DNA of 64,000 bases from Pseudoips prasinana (GCA_951640165.1 OX621240.1:7266713-7330712), one strand, 5' to 3'. Positions 20,165-30,901 are shown, counted from the first letter of the stretch. Notes: generated by a model not told the origin, from the sequence alone. A program made the numbers and translations.

Positions 20165-20420
20165 CAACGTCAACTCCTAAATTGTATTTTATTTTTATGT
20201 CAGAGGTCTGATGGTAAGTGATCACCGCCGCCCATGGAGTGCGTTGCCGGCCTTTAAAAGTCAGCAAACAAGTGTTGCTGACCCTTCCCGCCACTCCAAC
20301 GAGCTCTGGTGACCTTACTCACACTCGGAAACACAACATTAAAATTATTAATGTTATTATTAAGGAATGTCTTGTGTGCTGCCCGATTTGGATATGTGGA
20401 TTGTTTTAAATAAATTTTGA
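20165..20420 (-). mobile_element. LINE 3' end, family W
   Basis: Shares 'gtgatcaccgccgcccatgg', 'ggcctttaaaagtcagcaaa' and 'cactcggaaacacaacatta' with 26715 and, inverted, 40340, 56885 and 58770. The T-rich left edge is the inverted A-tail. Confidence 0.7.
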
Positions 20421-20509
20421 AGTCGTTTAAATTATTTTTATTGTATTTATGATGACTGATGAAATAAATTGAAATTTAAAATTCGCGAAGAGCTCACGGA
20501 CCTTCTTTC

Positions 20510-20725
20510 TGGCCTGGCTGATAAGGGAACGGTAAGTTAAGCATGCGGTCCGTATATAGATGGGTGACCGACAAAGTAATTTGACTTCTGAACGTCTTCT
20601 TGCTTTGAGGGCACGCCAAGCTGTCAGCCCCGGTTGTAGTCGTTAGACAGCAGTGAATAAGCTATGTCACAGGCTTAAACTACGCTGACACTAGAATAAC
20701 CACTGTCCTTACGATAAAGTAAATT
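20510..20725 (+). mobile_element. 5S-rRNA-derived SINE, copy 4
   Basis: 'gtaagttaagcatgcggtcc' and AGATGGGTGACCGACAAAG retain the 5S register. 'gagggcacgccaagctgtca' and 'ccttacgataaag' mark body and end. Confidence 0.75.
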
Positions 20726-20969
20726 AAAAATCGTATGGGACCATTCCGAAAGCATTCGCAATCGAATAAAAAAGGAATTATCAGAATCAGTACAACGCGT
20801 AATATACATACAAAGAAACATATCGGTAATACGGGGTGAACAGAATCCCCGGGGTGAATAGCCAACACAATACTTTTGTACGAATACTCTCCAAATAAGT
20901 TAAATTTTGTTTCTGTTGCTACTCACCCCTGAATTTCACATCACCCCCGTTTTACGGCACTTAGTTATT
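20726..20969. other. No recognised feature
   Basis: Spacer between a SINE and LINE remains. Confidence 0.4.
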
Positions 20970-21560
20970 TATTCATAAACAAAATAATTTTTATCTGAAT
21001 TAGCACAGACATAAATAAATCACACAATTAAAATTTTACAATATTAATAATTTAAAAATAATGTCAAAATTTATCAATAAATTATACACGATGAAACCTT
21101 AAAATTTAAAATAATTGCTATATAAATGTTAATTACAGTTAAATTTGTATGAGTAGTCAAAAGTTAGTTAAAAATAACAATTATAAAATTTGTGGTCAGT
21201 TCAATGAATAATAATTATGAAATTCAATAAAAATTACCATAATTATACATCCTTTTAATTTCAGAGTGCTACTGTAGACATCACTTTTTGTGTCTAGTCA
21301 AGAGGCTAAAGAGTATTATCTTTGAGCAACTCTTCTATGCTGTAATAACATTTTCTCAACAACAGTGACTTCAATTTTCCTTTAAAGTCGTTCGGATTCA
21401 TGGAGTTTTTAAAGTGTACAGGCAAATTAGGCAGGTAAATTAATAACCTCTTTGTATTTTTAAGTCAGTTGGTAAGTAAAAATGCTTTATTTATCGCCAC
21501 CAGCGGTGAAAACATGGTGATATGATAATCGGCACGCGTGAACTTTATCCTCTGGCGGAC
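20970..21560 (-). pseudogene. LINE C-terminal relic and 3' UTR
   Basis: Minus strand near 21300-21390 reads KSLLLRKCYYSIEELLKD, like LINE terminal tails (FLLxxxYYSIEE). Stops break the upstream part. The AT-rich 3' UTR runs left to about 20970. Confidence 0.5.
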
Positions 21561-22425
21561 TACTGAGTCGTGAGATCTCCCGCCCACTTCCGACCTTCCG
21601 ACTGTTCTCAATACAGTTAGCACCACTTACTGTTTTATATGGGAAATCTTTATCTTTAAATTAACTTTAAAGTAACAATCTATTTATTTATTTATCTTTT
21701 TAAATAAAATATCTTTAAATTAACTTAATCTTTAAATTTATTAGGGTGACCTGAATGGAGATCACCTCAGTATACTTGATCGACTTCTGAACAACTGCAT
21801 TCTGCCACTTGATTTTCCTTTTTCTCAAAAAAAGAATAGGTGAAGCAAAAACTTTATACCCCTTTTTACGAAAGTGGCGCGGACTGAGGAGTATGAAATG
21901 TGGAACTGTTATAATTTATATGGGGAAGGGTACAATACGCTAATATTTTTATATAATAGTTATTATAAGTAAATTAATTTAATAAAATAACCTAGTTCAA
22001 CGCAAGCATACCTATCCGTACGTAGACGTACGTAAAACATAGAGAACAACTCGTCGCGGTAGAACACTACAACGAAAAACAATGTGTATGTAATATACAC
22101 TGCTATACTTTTGACACGTTGACAAATTGAGAGTACATAGTTTAATTTTGTTTGTCGTTAATCTCTTTAGTCTTAATAGAACTTAAATGGTCGAATTTGG
22201 AACAAGTGCGATATCTTGTAATAATAAATGGGGTGCAAACAGACTTCAGTTACTTAAAACCATTTAATCTATGTAAGAATATATTTACAGATACTGTTTC
22301 CTTTATTCACCAGACATATTAACAATATTTTCAGTTTTAACTTAAATTATCCTCAGTATATTAAGTTATCATGTAATAATAATAATAAATGATAATAAAG
22401 TTAACAGTTAAGTACAGGTAAACTA
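21561..22425. other. No recognised feature
   Basis: AT-rich with no ORF. Confidence 0.5.
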
Positions 22426-22426
22426 C

Positions 22427-22555
22427 AATCATCATCATCGTCATCTCAGCCGAAAGACGTCCTCTGCTGGATCAAGGCCTCTCCTAAAACTGGTAATAAC
22501 CCTCACAAAATCATCAATCCATCTTGTAGAGCCTGTCCATGCTGCAAAACTATAA
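22427..22555 (-). mobile_element. RTE-type LINE 3' end
   Basis: 'atcatcatcgtcatctcagc' followed by 'cgaaagacgtcctctgctgg' is the inverted RTE tail. The minus strand keeps VQQ-like and RWI-type remnants only. Confidence 0.7.
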
Positions 22556-22594
22556 TAAAATGAGATAATTTATTCTAAAATAGTATAATATGCT

Positions 22595-23090
22595 GTTACC
22601 GGACACCAAACTCAAACATAGATATATTCTTTGAAAAATTGGATATTATGTTACAAAACGTCACAAAAAATATAAAAAAAATATAATAGCTGGTGATTTA
22701 AAAATAAATATTTTGAAAAAATCTAAGGCATCTCATTACTTGTTGGATATAGCAAGAAATTATAATGTTAAATTACATATTGACCAGCCGACGAGGTTAA
22801 ATACGTGTATCGATAATATACTTAGCAACTTTGAAGAAGCTACTGGAGAGCTCTTCCACTTTGGCTTGTCTGACCATTGTACGGCACAGATGTTGCACGT
22901 ACCCAGCAAAAATAAAAAGCAAAATCTAACTTGTTTATATAGACACAAAAGAGATTACAGTGAGGAAAACATAAATAAATTCAAGAACTACCTCAATGGC
23001 ATATGCTTTTCTGAGGTTTATCTTGAAAATAACATAAACAAAAGCTTTGATTACTTTCATGAGACCTTCTTTCTGCCTTTTATATAAGTT
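22595..23090 (+). pseudogene. LINE endonuclease domain fragment
   Basis: Across a frame change it reads YRTPNSNIDIFFEKLD, then IIAGDLKINI, then an open frame (22713-23087) with NTCIDNILSNF and HFGLSDHCTAQ. These are the GDFN and SDH landmarks of the apurinic-endonuclease-like domain of LINEs. The catalytic GDFN is GDLK here, and a frameshift separates the first block, so it is dead. It is the only LINE N-terminal sequence recognised in the window. Confidence 0.75.
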
Positions 23091-23780
23091 ATGTTTTCCT
23101 AAAATTATACAAAAAATATAATATTGATAACAAGGGACTAAGATGGTTAACAAGAGGAATAAAACAAGAGGACTTTATGTTTTTAACATCTTCTATACCA
23201 TATTTTGAGCAAATAAAGAAATTGACATTGAAATTGAAATGTATAAAACCAAAGCCATTATTTTGCGTCAAAAATATCCCGCACCGCTTCCAGTGGACAT
23301 TGTGGAAATAATTGGCTGCATTGCCGCGCTGGAGAGCAATCTTTAATCTCTACCAAAATATTGGCCAGCCCCGATCAAATGTAGCGTCAGCTAAACGTTT
23401 CGATTTTAATATAGAAAACCCCTCCAGAAATCAGATACTGCAATATAAGAACAGAAACTTAAGTTATTCGTTATTGGTGAATATATCTTCTCAATTGCTT
23501 CACTATTATATGAATGTTAGAGGAAAACTACAGCTAATCTATTAAGAAACTTTTATTATGAGAAATATTAACTGCAAATCTCAGAGATCGGTATTATGCG
23601 AAAAAGATTTTTTTTGGCGCGTAACGTCTATATTTCTCGTTTTTATTTTCCTTTTTACAGCAAACAAAAACTTTCGACACTTACTGGTACCCAATGGAGT
23701 GTATTATCTATTTAATCTGTCAATCGGTTCGGAAAGAGTTTTAAAACATGTGCTTTTTTAGTGTTGTCAATAATCTGTCA
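23091..23780 (+). pseudogene. Possible decayed LINE coding sequence, unrecognised
   Basis: Continues from the endonuclease fragment. Broken frames read TKMVNKRNKTRG (cf. the KWIT.GIK block between endonuclease and reverse transcriptase), then unrecognised stretches such as PAPLPVDIVEIIGCIAALESN. Three short ORFs overlap it, none with a known motif. It could be LINE or a different degraded element. Confidence 0.35.
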
Positions 23781-23980
23781 CTCACACAAAGGACTCGTGA
23801 ACGATCTATTAAACTTATATCCAACTGAAAATGGAACTAAAAATGATTAAACAGAAATTTGTTGGTTCCATATAAATTAACCTCATTCAACTCAGCTTTG
23901 CTGCGAGTGTCCGCCAGATATTTAAGTTAACAAAAAAGTATCAAAGATACCGATACCGACTATGATTATTAACTTACTTA

Positions 23981-24215
23981 TCGTATGGGCAGTGGTAACC
24001 CTAGTGTCAGAGTTGTTCAAGCCGCCCAGTAGGCCTCCGACATGGCTTAACGACTGTTGCCTAATGGCTACAACCGGGTTCGACGGCTTAAAGTGCCCTC
24101 CGAAGCACGGAGACGCTCAGTAATTAAACCACTTTGGCGGTCACCCGTCTATGGACTGACCGCGAGCCTAGTTGCTTAACCTCGCCGATTGCTTACGGAC
24201 TGGTGAGAGCATCTA
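23981..24215 (-). mobile_element. 5S-rRNA-derived SINE, copy 5 (best full copy)
   Basis: Reverse complement contains CGAGGTTAAGCAACTAGG, GCTCGCGGTCAGTCCATAG and GGGTGACCGCCAAAGTGG, then 'gagggcactttaagccgtcg', 'ggaggcctactgggcggctt', 'ctctgacactagggttacca' and 'catacgataag'. About 235 bp, little decayed. Confidence 0.85.
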
Positions 24216-24937
24216 TCTATGAGTAACTAATCGATTTTGATTTGTGAATAATCAAACTGGGTCACCAACGCTAGGGTAATTGATGTATACATGTACATAG
24301 ACTCACCCCTGTTTCTCTGAGGGGTAAGCAGAGACAGTGGATTTTAATTTGTCACGATCTTTTGCCTAGTTTACTGCCATTATAGGTATATTCTTACCTG
24401 CTACTTCTGACCTCGCCTTTCTTGGGAACATCTCCGATTTGGACGGAGAATGTTCTAGGAGGTAATTGCTGTGTCCATTAAAAACTGGTGCTATTCTCTG
24501 ATCATAAATATTCTCCAATTAAAAATAGAGAAGTTATATGAGGGAGGAAGCGTACGACGTTGATGACCTTGTAAGCGCAACAACATAATCGTCACTACAA
24601 AACCGTAGCATACGAAATTTATGTTAACTTAATACAATGTTAATGCTGCTTAATGCTAATTTATAAACTATAACACATAAACACCTACTATAATAATAAT
24701 GTTCTCAGAAAAACGTTCAATAAAGTACTTTGGAAAACTGTCTGTTAGTTTTGTCAATTTTTTTAGACAGTTTTAAAAAGATATAACATACTTTTTCTTT
24801 TCTTAGTAATGACTGATTTAAGCAATACTATTATTATTTATTTCGGACAGTATACAACCATATAATTTAGTAATTGTTAGTATTATAGTAACTTAATTTT
24901 AAGCAATATTATTATAATATTATAAAATCGTTATAAA
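24216..24937. other. Mostly unassigned; repeat F at 24290-24420
   Basis: 24295-24370 ('acatagactcacccctgttt', 'gaggggtaagcagagacagt') recurs at 27645-27715, so it is a dispersed repeat, probably a LINE end. The remainder is AT-rich. Confidence 0.5.
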
Positions 24938-25155
24938 CACAAGGTCCGCCTTAATAATAACATTTAATTCGTACCTTAATATAGACAGAACCATTCTGAC
25001 AATATGTAGTAAAAATATAGCTAAAATTTAGATGATTAAACCTACACAAGATCCTTGACAATAACTTAATTTAAGTTAGCTAAATATCGTTACTGTTATA
25101 AATTAAATCTTTTTGTAAATTATTTCCTACAATCCGTGTACCTAAATATCTATAT
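24938..25155 (+). repeat. Dispersed repeat family D, copy 3
   Basis: 'acaaggtccgccttaataat' through 'caatccgtgtacctaaatat'. Inverted relative to copies 1 and 2. Confidence 0.7.
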
Positions 25156-25159
25156 TTGA

Positions 25160-25580
25160 CGGTCACCGTAGCCTAGTTGGTAGTGCTCCTGCCTACGAAG
25201 CTGGTGGTCCTGGGTTCGAAGCCCGGTAAGTGCTAATATTTGTGTGATGAGCACGATTGTTTGTTTCTGAGTCCTGGATGTTTTCTATGTATTTAAGTAT
25301 TTATCTATCTATATAAGTATGTATATCGTCGTACCTGCAGGTCTAGTGGTTAGTGTCCCTGACTGCTAAGCCAGAGGTCATGGGTTCGATCCCCACCCAG
25401 TACCCAATCTTTGAGTGATAAGCATGATTATTTGTTCTGTATGGGTGTAATTTATCTATAATATGTATATTTAGAAATATATATATATAAGCATGTATCA
25501 TTTATCTGGTTGCTCTAGTACAGGCTTTGCCTAGTTTGGGATCAGATGGCATGTGTTAGTTGTCTTAATATATTTATTAA
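25160..25580 (+). mobile_element. Dimeric SINE: A head joined to B head with one tail
   Basis: 25160-25333 is SINE A (box A TAGCCTAGTTGG; box B GGTTCGAAGCCC) as far as 'gtatatcgtcg'. 25334 on is SINE B (box A-like GGTCTAGTGGTTAG; box B GGGTTCGATCCCC), running to the shared tail 'acaggctttgcctagtttgg'. SINE A's own tail is absent, so the two heads share one 3' end. Confidence 0.82.
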
Positions 25581-25786
25581 TTTTTTACCTAATTAATTTA
25601 GAACCTTATTTTCTTACTTAAAATAAGGCTCTACATTTTATGGGGTACCTACACACTTTTGTACTTTGTTCTGCAACTTTCTTCTCGCGGGTCTGCTGGA
25701 AGTGAAGTTCTTTAGAAACAAGCACCACCCTTGTACCTCTACTTCATACCATGTAAATTTCCTTTTGTTTATATTTTGTGTTTATA

Positions 25787-26208
25787 TCCTACTAATATTA
25801 TAAATGCGAAAGTTTGTGAGGATGGATGGATGTTTCATACTCTTTCACGCAAAAACCACTGAAAGAATTTTGTTAAAACTTAGTAGTAATATTTTTTTTT
25901 ATTATTTGTTTTATATACCCGAGTAACACATAGGTTATCTATACTAATATTATAAAAATGTAACGTTTGTGAGGGGTAATCTGTGGATCTACTGAACCAA
26001 TTTTCAAAATTATTTCACCAATAGAAAGCTACGTTATTGTGGAGTGTCGTAGGCTACGAAAATCAATAACGTATCTTTACTTAAACTTGAATAATTTAAT
26101 CCAAAGATATTTACAGATAAAAATATTTATAACGCGGAACGAAGTCCGCGGGCACTGCGCTAGTAATTTATAAAGCTTAACGCGAGTAAAACCGTGGGGC
26201 AGAGATAG
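25787..26208 (+). mobile_element. Helitron-like element interrupted by another Helitron
   Basis: 5' end A|TCCTACTAATATTATAAATG at 25787. It continues to 25937, is broken by the nested element, and resumes at 26164 with 'taaagcttaacgcgagtaaa' and 'ccgtggggcagag', ending ATAG|T (mutated CTAG). Confidence 0.78.
25938..26163 (+). mobile_element. Nested Helitron
   Basis: A|TCTATACTAATATTATAAAA at the 5' end and CTAG|T at the 3' end. The terminal hairpin CGCGGA-ACGAAG-TCCGCG is perfect. 226 bp, non-coding, inserted between A and T of the older element. Confidence 0.85.
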
Positions 26209-26219
26209 TTAATAATAAA

Positions 26220-26325
26220 AAAGGTGGACAGACGATCTTGCAAGGATTGTGGTAAGCCGCTTGAGGCGGGCAGCACAAGACCAACAGTGGACGTCCTTCG
26301 GCTAATATGATAATGATGATGACAA
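26220..26325 (+). mobile_element. RTE-type LINE 3' end
   Basis: 'gacagacgatcttgcaagga' to 'cagtggacgtccttcggcta' and 'tgataatgatgatg'. Degenerate D-L..V...AA-type C-terminus with ATG-rich tail. Confidence 0.7.
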
Positions 26326-26714
26326 AAAATGCCGGTCATTGAAATATTGTAAAAGAAGCTTAAAAGAAGCTACCTGACAACATGAAAGAGTTACCTTTTG
26401 AAAGGTCAAACCGATTTGTTCTCTAGACATCCCTAGTACTACAGAGCTATTGCTTTTAAATTGTAACAATTTACAATATTAATAGGTTATTTTGTAACGG
26501 AACTGTGAGTAATAAATATAAGTTTTGTACTCGCTCCAAGATTAATGTTTGTTTTGAATACCAAGATCGGGAGCCCACGGTTTCGGAATGTATAATACCA
26601 GCTGAGTTGTTTTAGTATTGTACTCGTATTAATAAAGTAGCTGTTAGAGAGAGAGAGGTGAAGCAGACTTTTATCTATCTATGAGCAGGTTGCATGAGGA
26701 AGTACCTTCAGATT

Positions 26715-27115
26715 TTTTTTTAAATAGGATGGCTAACGAGCAAGTGGGTCACCTGATGGTAAGTGATCACCGCCGCCCATGGACACTCGCAACACCAGAG
26801 GAGCCGCAAGTGCGTTGCCGTCAAGAAAAGCATAGGTTCGCGTCTTGAAGGTTGCCATGTCATACCGGAGCGAAAATACCTCCACAGCTAATTGATTCCA
26901 CAGACCGGCAGTGCGCGGTAAAAAGATTCTTGTAAAACGCACAGCGGTAGATGACTATTCATCCAGGTGATAAGGATGAAATTTCCACTTTTAGCGAGAG
27001 CGTCTGTGGCAAAATGTGGCGGCAGGTATAAGCTCGAACTATTCCTCTGAACACTCCCCGTGATAAATGCGGTCAGATTACAGAATATACAATTAAAATG
27101 ATTATTAAGTTAATA
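26715..27115 (-). pseudogene. LINE C-terminus, family W
   Basis: The minus strand reads FTRIFLPRTAGLWNQLAVEVF then YDMATFKTR, a classical LINE tail (LPRTxRLWNxLP), followed by LRVSMGGGDH in the 3' region. Stops and frame changes lie upstream (27000-27115). The T-rich left edge is the A-tail. Confidence 0.75.
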
Positions 27116-27235
27116 TTCGAAGGTCTCCAGGCAGAGAGGTTGGTGATGCCAATTGTAAAGCTCCGGTAACGGGGTACCATCTGGTGAGCGTATACGCAAC
27201 TGCCTCCATGGTTTAGTGTTGAAACACAATTAAAA

Positions 27236-27340
27236 TAATAATAATAACTATCTTGGGACAACTATCACGCTGCTATCTAAACCCAAACTGGCAGAATGTG
27301 TATTATAGCAACCAGACAAATGATAAACATCCTACTTCCT
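27236..27340 (-). mobile_element. SINE tail fragment (A/B type)
   Basis: 'aataataataataactatct' then 'gggacaactatcacgctgct' is the inverted ATT tail and shared 3' region. It is cut by a Helitron 5' end at 27342. Confidence 0.68.
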
Positions 27341-27341
27341 A

Positions 27342-27405
27342 TCCTACTAATATTATAAATGCGAATGTTTTTTACTCTTTTACGCAATAAACTACTACTA
27401 AATGT
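27342..27405 (+). mobile_element. Helitron 5' end fragment
   Basis: A|TCCTACTAATATTATAAATG then 'ttttactcttttacgcaata'. No 3' end was found. Confidence 0.6.
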
Positions 27406-28475
27406 GAATATACATTATGTAGCCGAATAACAAAAATGCTAGAATTTAGGGGAAAGAGGTATAAGGATATATAGGTATAAGGAAGGAGATTATGGAGTCC
27501 ATGGCCGCATTTTTCGTGAAACAATCTGTAGAAGACCGTCGTCAACATTGCAACATAAAGCTAATTGCCACCTTTTGCAGTTTTCTGCGAGTTCGTCTGT
27601 CTAACGAGTCTAAAGTAGCAAGTTGATACTTGGTGGAGCCATACATACATAGATTCGCGCCTGTTTCCTAGAGGGGTAGACACAACGGTTTTCAAATGTC
27701 ACAATCCTTGCATACCTCTTTTGCCTCATCTCATTACATTCTTTATACATGTTCCCATCCACAGATTAAAACAGAATCCCATGCGGGGTTGAGCTTGAGC
27801 TTCGTTTTAAGTGAAAAGCTGTTCCTTTATGAATTACCATCTCATCTTATTTAGAATACCAAGTGGTATTTATACCGGACACCCGGTGCGCAAAATTTAA
27901 AAATGTACGGTTAAGGATTCAAAGCGTAACAAAAAATCTTACATATACATACATTTAGAATATTACTTAAATAAATATATTTTATTTTATTAAATAAAAC
28001 TGCTACGTGATTGATATGCAAAAAAGAATCAATATACATTTAAAAATACGAAAAACATGTTCTAAGACGATATACTATTTCCAAGTATATAAAATATCTA
28101 TTTTATTTACTGCCATAACGTAATTAAGTCGATTAGATTAATTAAACAGACACAAACTACATTATTATCTAGAACTACAGTTTATTTCTTGTTGTGAATT
28201 AATCCAACTAAAGCGGCTCCATTAAAATAAGTGTACAATTAGACGTACCAATTACAAGAGCGAATGTACATTTTAATAATCTGCGCAAAAATCTGTACAG
28301 GTAACAAATAACGGCGGCTGCGCCGGTTCGTGATGTAGACGATGTTCCGGATTAACGGCTTGCCGGCCAAATGAAATTATTTCGCCACTATCCACCATCT
28401 TCATTTCACGGGATCACGCTAGGGCTGTGTACTTCCAGAAAGCCAAAGACGGCACGTTAAAATCTAAAACTTCAC
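27406..28475. other. Mostly unassigned; contains repeat F and a unique-looking island
   Basis: 27640-27730 is repeat F (see 24290). 28190-28440 has higher complexity and GC (ggcggctgcgccggttcgtg; ggattaacggcttgccggcc) without matching any other part of the window; it may be host-unique or regulatory sequence. No ORF. Confidence 0.4.
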
Positions 28476-28479
28476 GGTC

Positions 28480-28830
28480 ACCACACAGATGCATATGTAT
28501 AAGAATCTATAACAAACTCCCCAATGATATTAGAGAATGTCTACGAATAAGTCTAAAAGATTTATTAAAGCCAAATTATGTAGCTACACAATTACAAAAT
28601 TGCTGATTATTAAATGACAGAAGTGCTTGGGATTGAGTTGTTCTGAGTCAACACACATGATTGTAATTAATCTTAAGTACTTATATTTTATTAAAAAAAA
28701 GGATTCCTACTGAGTTTCTGGCAGTGTTTCTCAGTAGCTGCCACGTCATGCACTGCACGGTGGGGTAAAAAAAATTACGATTCCACATAACTGTAAATTA
28801 ATTACGGAATAAATGATTTTTGACTTTGAC
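28480..28830 (+). pseudogene. LINE C-terminal relic and 3' UTR
   Basis: Plus strand reads IYNKLPNDIRECLRISLKDLL, then a stop and a 3' UTR ending 'ggaataaatgatttttgact' (AATAAA signal). The block 'tggcagtgtttctcagtagc' also occurs inverted near 17521. Confidence 0.6.
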
Positions 28831-28921
28831 TACTATTTGTGTGCTTTGTGTCCGAGAAATGTAATATTCCCCGTGGCACAAGGATTTAATTCCCTAGCGC
28901 GGACTAGGTCTTTTCAAAATT

Positions 28922-28955
28922 GAAGTAACTGACAGTTACTACTGTCAGTTACTTC
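28922..28955. repeat. Perfect hairpin, 15-bp arms
   Basis: GAAGTAACTGACAGT, four bases, then its exact complement. Confidence 0.9.
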
Positions 28956-29089
28956 TACCTTTTCGTAAATTATGTACATGGTTCAGAATCTAAGTCAAAC
29001 GAGAAATTTCTGAGCGTCTCGGTGTTTTTGCTGTAGCTCTCTCTAAAATTGACCAGAAAGTGGAGTTCAAAGTTCAGCGGACCAGCATA

Positions 29090-29215
29090 CCCACGTTCCC
29101 AAGTCCTCCCACCAGGCGACTAGATAAGTCCACGGCAGCTTAGGTTTACTCGGTGCGTGTCCATATTCATCCGCAGACACTTTTTGCGGAAAGCATACGC
29201 CCTGCCTAGACAAAA
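29090..29215 (+). mobile_element. R1-like LINE 3' UTR fragment
   Basis: 'ccacggcagcttaggtttac' and 'ccgcagacactttttgcgg' as in 15555-15615, ending 'ctagacaaaaaa'. Very short and 5'-truncated. Confidence 0.7.
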
Positions 29216-29282
29216 AATGGAGGAGTCCAGAGCTAAGATTCGTTTCTGCATCAGTTCTTCCAACGTCAAGCCAGAATATGTA

Positions 29283-29417
29283 CAGACGCCAGCACATCAA
29301 GCTACCCGAATCTGTCAAATTTCCCCAATTGAAAGTGAACCTTATGCTTATGTGATAAAGTTGAAAATCTATAAAAGAATTTTGACAGATTGGGGTAGTT
29401 GGATGTGCTGGCGTCTG
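29283..29417. mobile_element. MITE family M, complete
   Basis: TA|CAGACGCCAGCACATCAAGC ... GATGTGCTGGCGTCTG|TA. 135 bp with ~40-bp inverted repeats and no ORF. The TA flanks point to a Tc1/mariner-type mover. Confidence 0.88.
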
Positions 29418-29564
29418 TACTTTCAAGCCACGTTTCGTTTCTAAATACAAGTAAATCATTCTCATTAATCGTGCCGAATTTTAAACCACCTTCATTACTT
29501 CTACTGAATATTAAATCATCCCAACTAATGACTGCCTTTTAAGATATATTTAATTAAATAAATA

Positions 29565-30025
29565 TAAATATCTTAGTACAACTAACATACTGCCATTTAA
29601 TTTTGATCCACAACTAGGAAGAAACTTTTTTTTTAGTCTCATATCGCATGTCCGTCACTTGGGGAGGTGACGGGGTATGTTGGGCTCCCCTCCAAAACCA
29701 CCACGGTAGCCAGCCTCACAGTGCTTGTATCGGGGGCTCTGGGTACTCGTGAACGATCACACAAGTACCACACTGCAGCCTCTGCGAGACTCTCACCCGG
29801 GGAGGGAAAGGGCATGAATACCCCCTCTCCCCAGCACGCACAAGCGTGTTTAGGCAACCTGAGGAGCTACAGCAGGTTACCTCATCTACAAGACGAGTGG
29901 AGTTCCCCACCTCCAAACGCCAGCGATCCCAGAAGAACTAGGTAGAGCCTATAGCAACCAGACAAATGATAAACACACTTACATATTTCTAAATAAATAC
30001 ATTTTGTAGATAAATTACACAAAAC
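29565..30025 (-). mobile_element. SINE tail (A/B type) split by an insertion
   Basis: 29565-29618 and 29936-30025 are contiguous parts of one inverted SINE ('ccaactagg' then 'tagagcctatagcaaccaga'). AACTAGG is repeated at 29612-29618 and 29936-29942. Confidence 0.7.
29619..29935 (-). mobile_element. Retroelement insertion with A-tail, GC-rich
   Basis: T-run at 29625-29634 is the inverted poly(A). The body is unusually GC-rich ('cggggagggaaagggcatga'; 'ttggggaggtgacggggtat'). It is flanked by AACTAGG direct repeats inside a SINE. Probably a LINE 3' UTR; parent not recognised. Overlapping ORFs carry no motif. Confidence 0.65.
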
Positions 30026-30104
30026 ATATTTTTTTTTCGCCCTCTTTGGGCAGGCTAAGATCTGTGACCATACCGCCTCGTCTTCAGTTGTAATATTTAT
30101 ATTT

Positions 30105-30330
30105 CACAGTCAGTCAGTCATGTCCGTAGTCCTACCCCAGTAAAGCAATGGAGACTTTACTAGAGGCTTCTATGGAGTTTTGGTCTCAACACGGAAAATC
30201 ACAATTCACGGCAATATCGCATTTATATGTAAATATTATTATTATGTATATATAAATTTACACCAGTTTTTGGAAATAAAACATAGCCTCGATGCGTCCT
30301 TTTCCGCGTTACAACGACGCACATGACACA
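30105..30330 (-). mobile_element. Retroposon C, copy 3
   Basis: Inverted copy of 5638-6001: 'gtaaagcaatggagacttta', 'cacaattcacggcaatatcg', 'ccgcgttacaacg'. A small (ATT)-rich insertion lies at about 30230. The A-tail is missing. Confidence 0.72.
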
Positions 30331-30339
30331 AAGATTTGT

Positions 30340-30420
30340 CCTGGCTATGGATCGTGCATACGACCTCTGGCTTAGCAGTCAGGCTCACTAACCACTCATC
30401 CACACCAACAGGTAATTGTT
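30340..30420 (-). mobile_element. SINE family B head fragment
   Basis: Minus strand 'ggatgagtggttagtgagcc' and 'tgactgctaagccagaggtc' correspond to SINE B's box A side. Confidence 0.6.
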
Positions 30421-30844
30421 TTTTATTTTTAAATTCGTCAACCCCAATGGGATATCCCATATGGATCACTAGTTTCTTATAATTGCTGATAAAGTGAATC
30501 ATGAATAAAGCTGGGAACACAAGAAACTAATCCATAAAAAGAAATAAAAGTATGAGATACTACATAAATATTTATAAAATAACTGATCGTTAAAAAGAAG
30601 TAAATAGTCTTTACGATCGTATAAATTCTCAACACGCATAGCCCTCACTCTTAGCTCACTGGAGCTAAAAACTAATCTATTTTCCTCATAACAAATAAGA
30701 AAAAAAAACATTGCTCGTGCGGCCCTTCGCCACAATTTGTACCGTGATCATATTGGAATCTCTTTATATCGCAAACGGCTGCACTCTGTAGCTAAATTGA
30801 ACTAACTGTACAAGAGATTGTAAATATTTGTTTGAAAAATAACA
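30421..30844. other. Unassigned; lies upstream of a candidate exon
   Basis: No repeat recognised in 30500-30840. Minus-strand ORFs here have no known motif. Confidence 0.35.
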
Positions 30845-30901
30845 ATGGAATTTGTGCTTAGAAACGGGATTGCTACTGAATTGGATGGACCAAGGCACAA
30901 T
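30845..30901 (+). CDS. Candidate first coding exon of a host gene (tentative)
   Basis: ATG in context 'aacaATGG' opens 19 codons (MEFVLRNGIATELDGPRHN) directly followed by GTAAGTACT, a textbook 5' splice site that would close the exon in phase 0. About 300 bp upstream and 1 kb downstream match no repeat found in the window. No partner exon was found, no domain is recognisable, and chance ATG-to-GTAAGT pairs occur, so this is a suggestion only. Confidence 0.25.

Noticed and set aside
30499..30735. 78-codon minus-strand ORF
   Set aside because: Hydrophobic and AT-driven, with no recognised domain.
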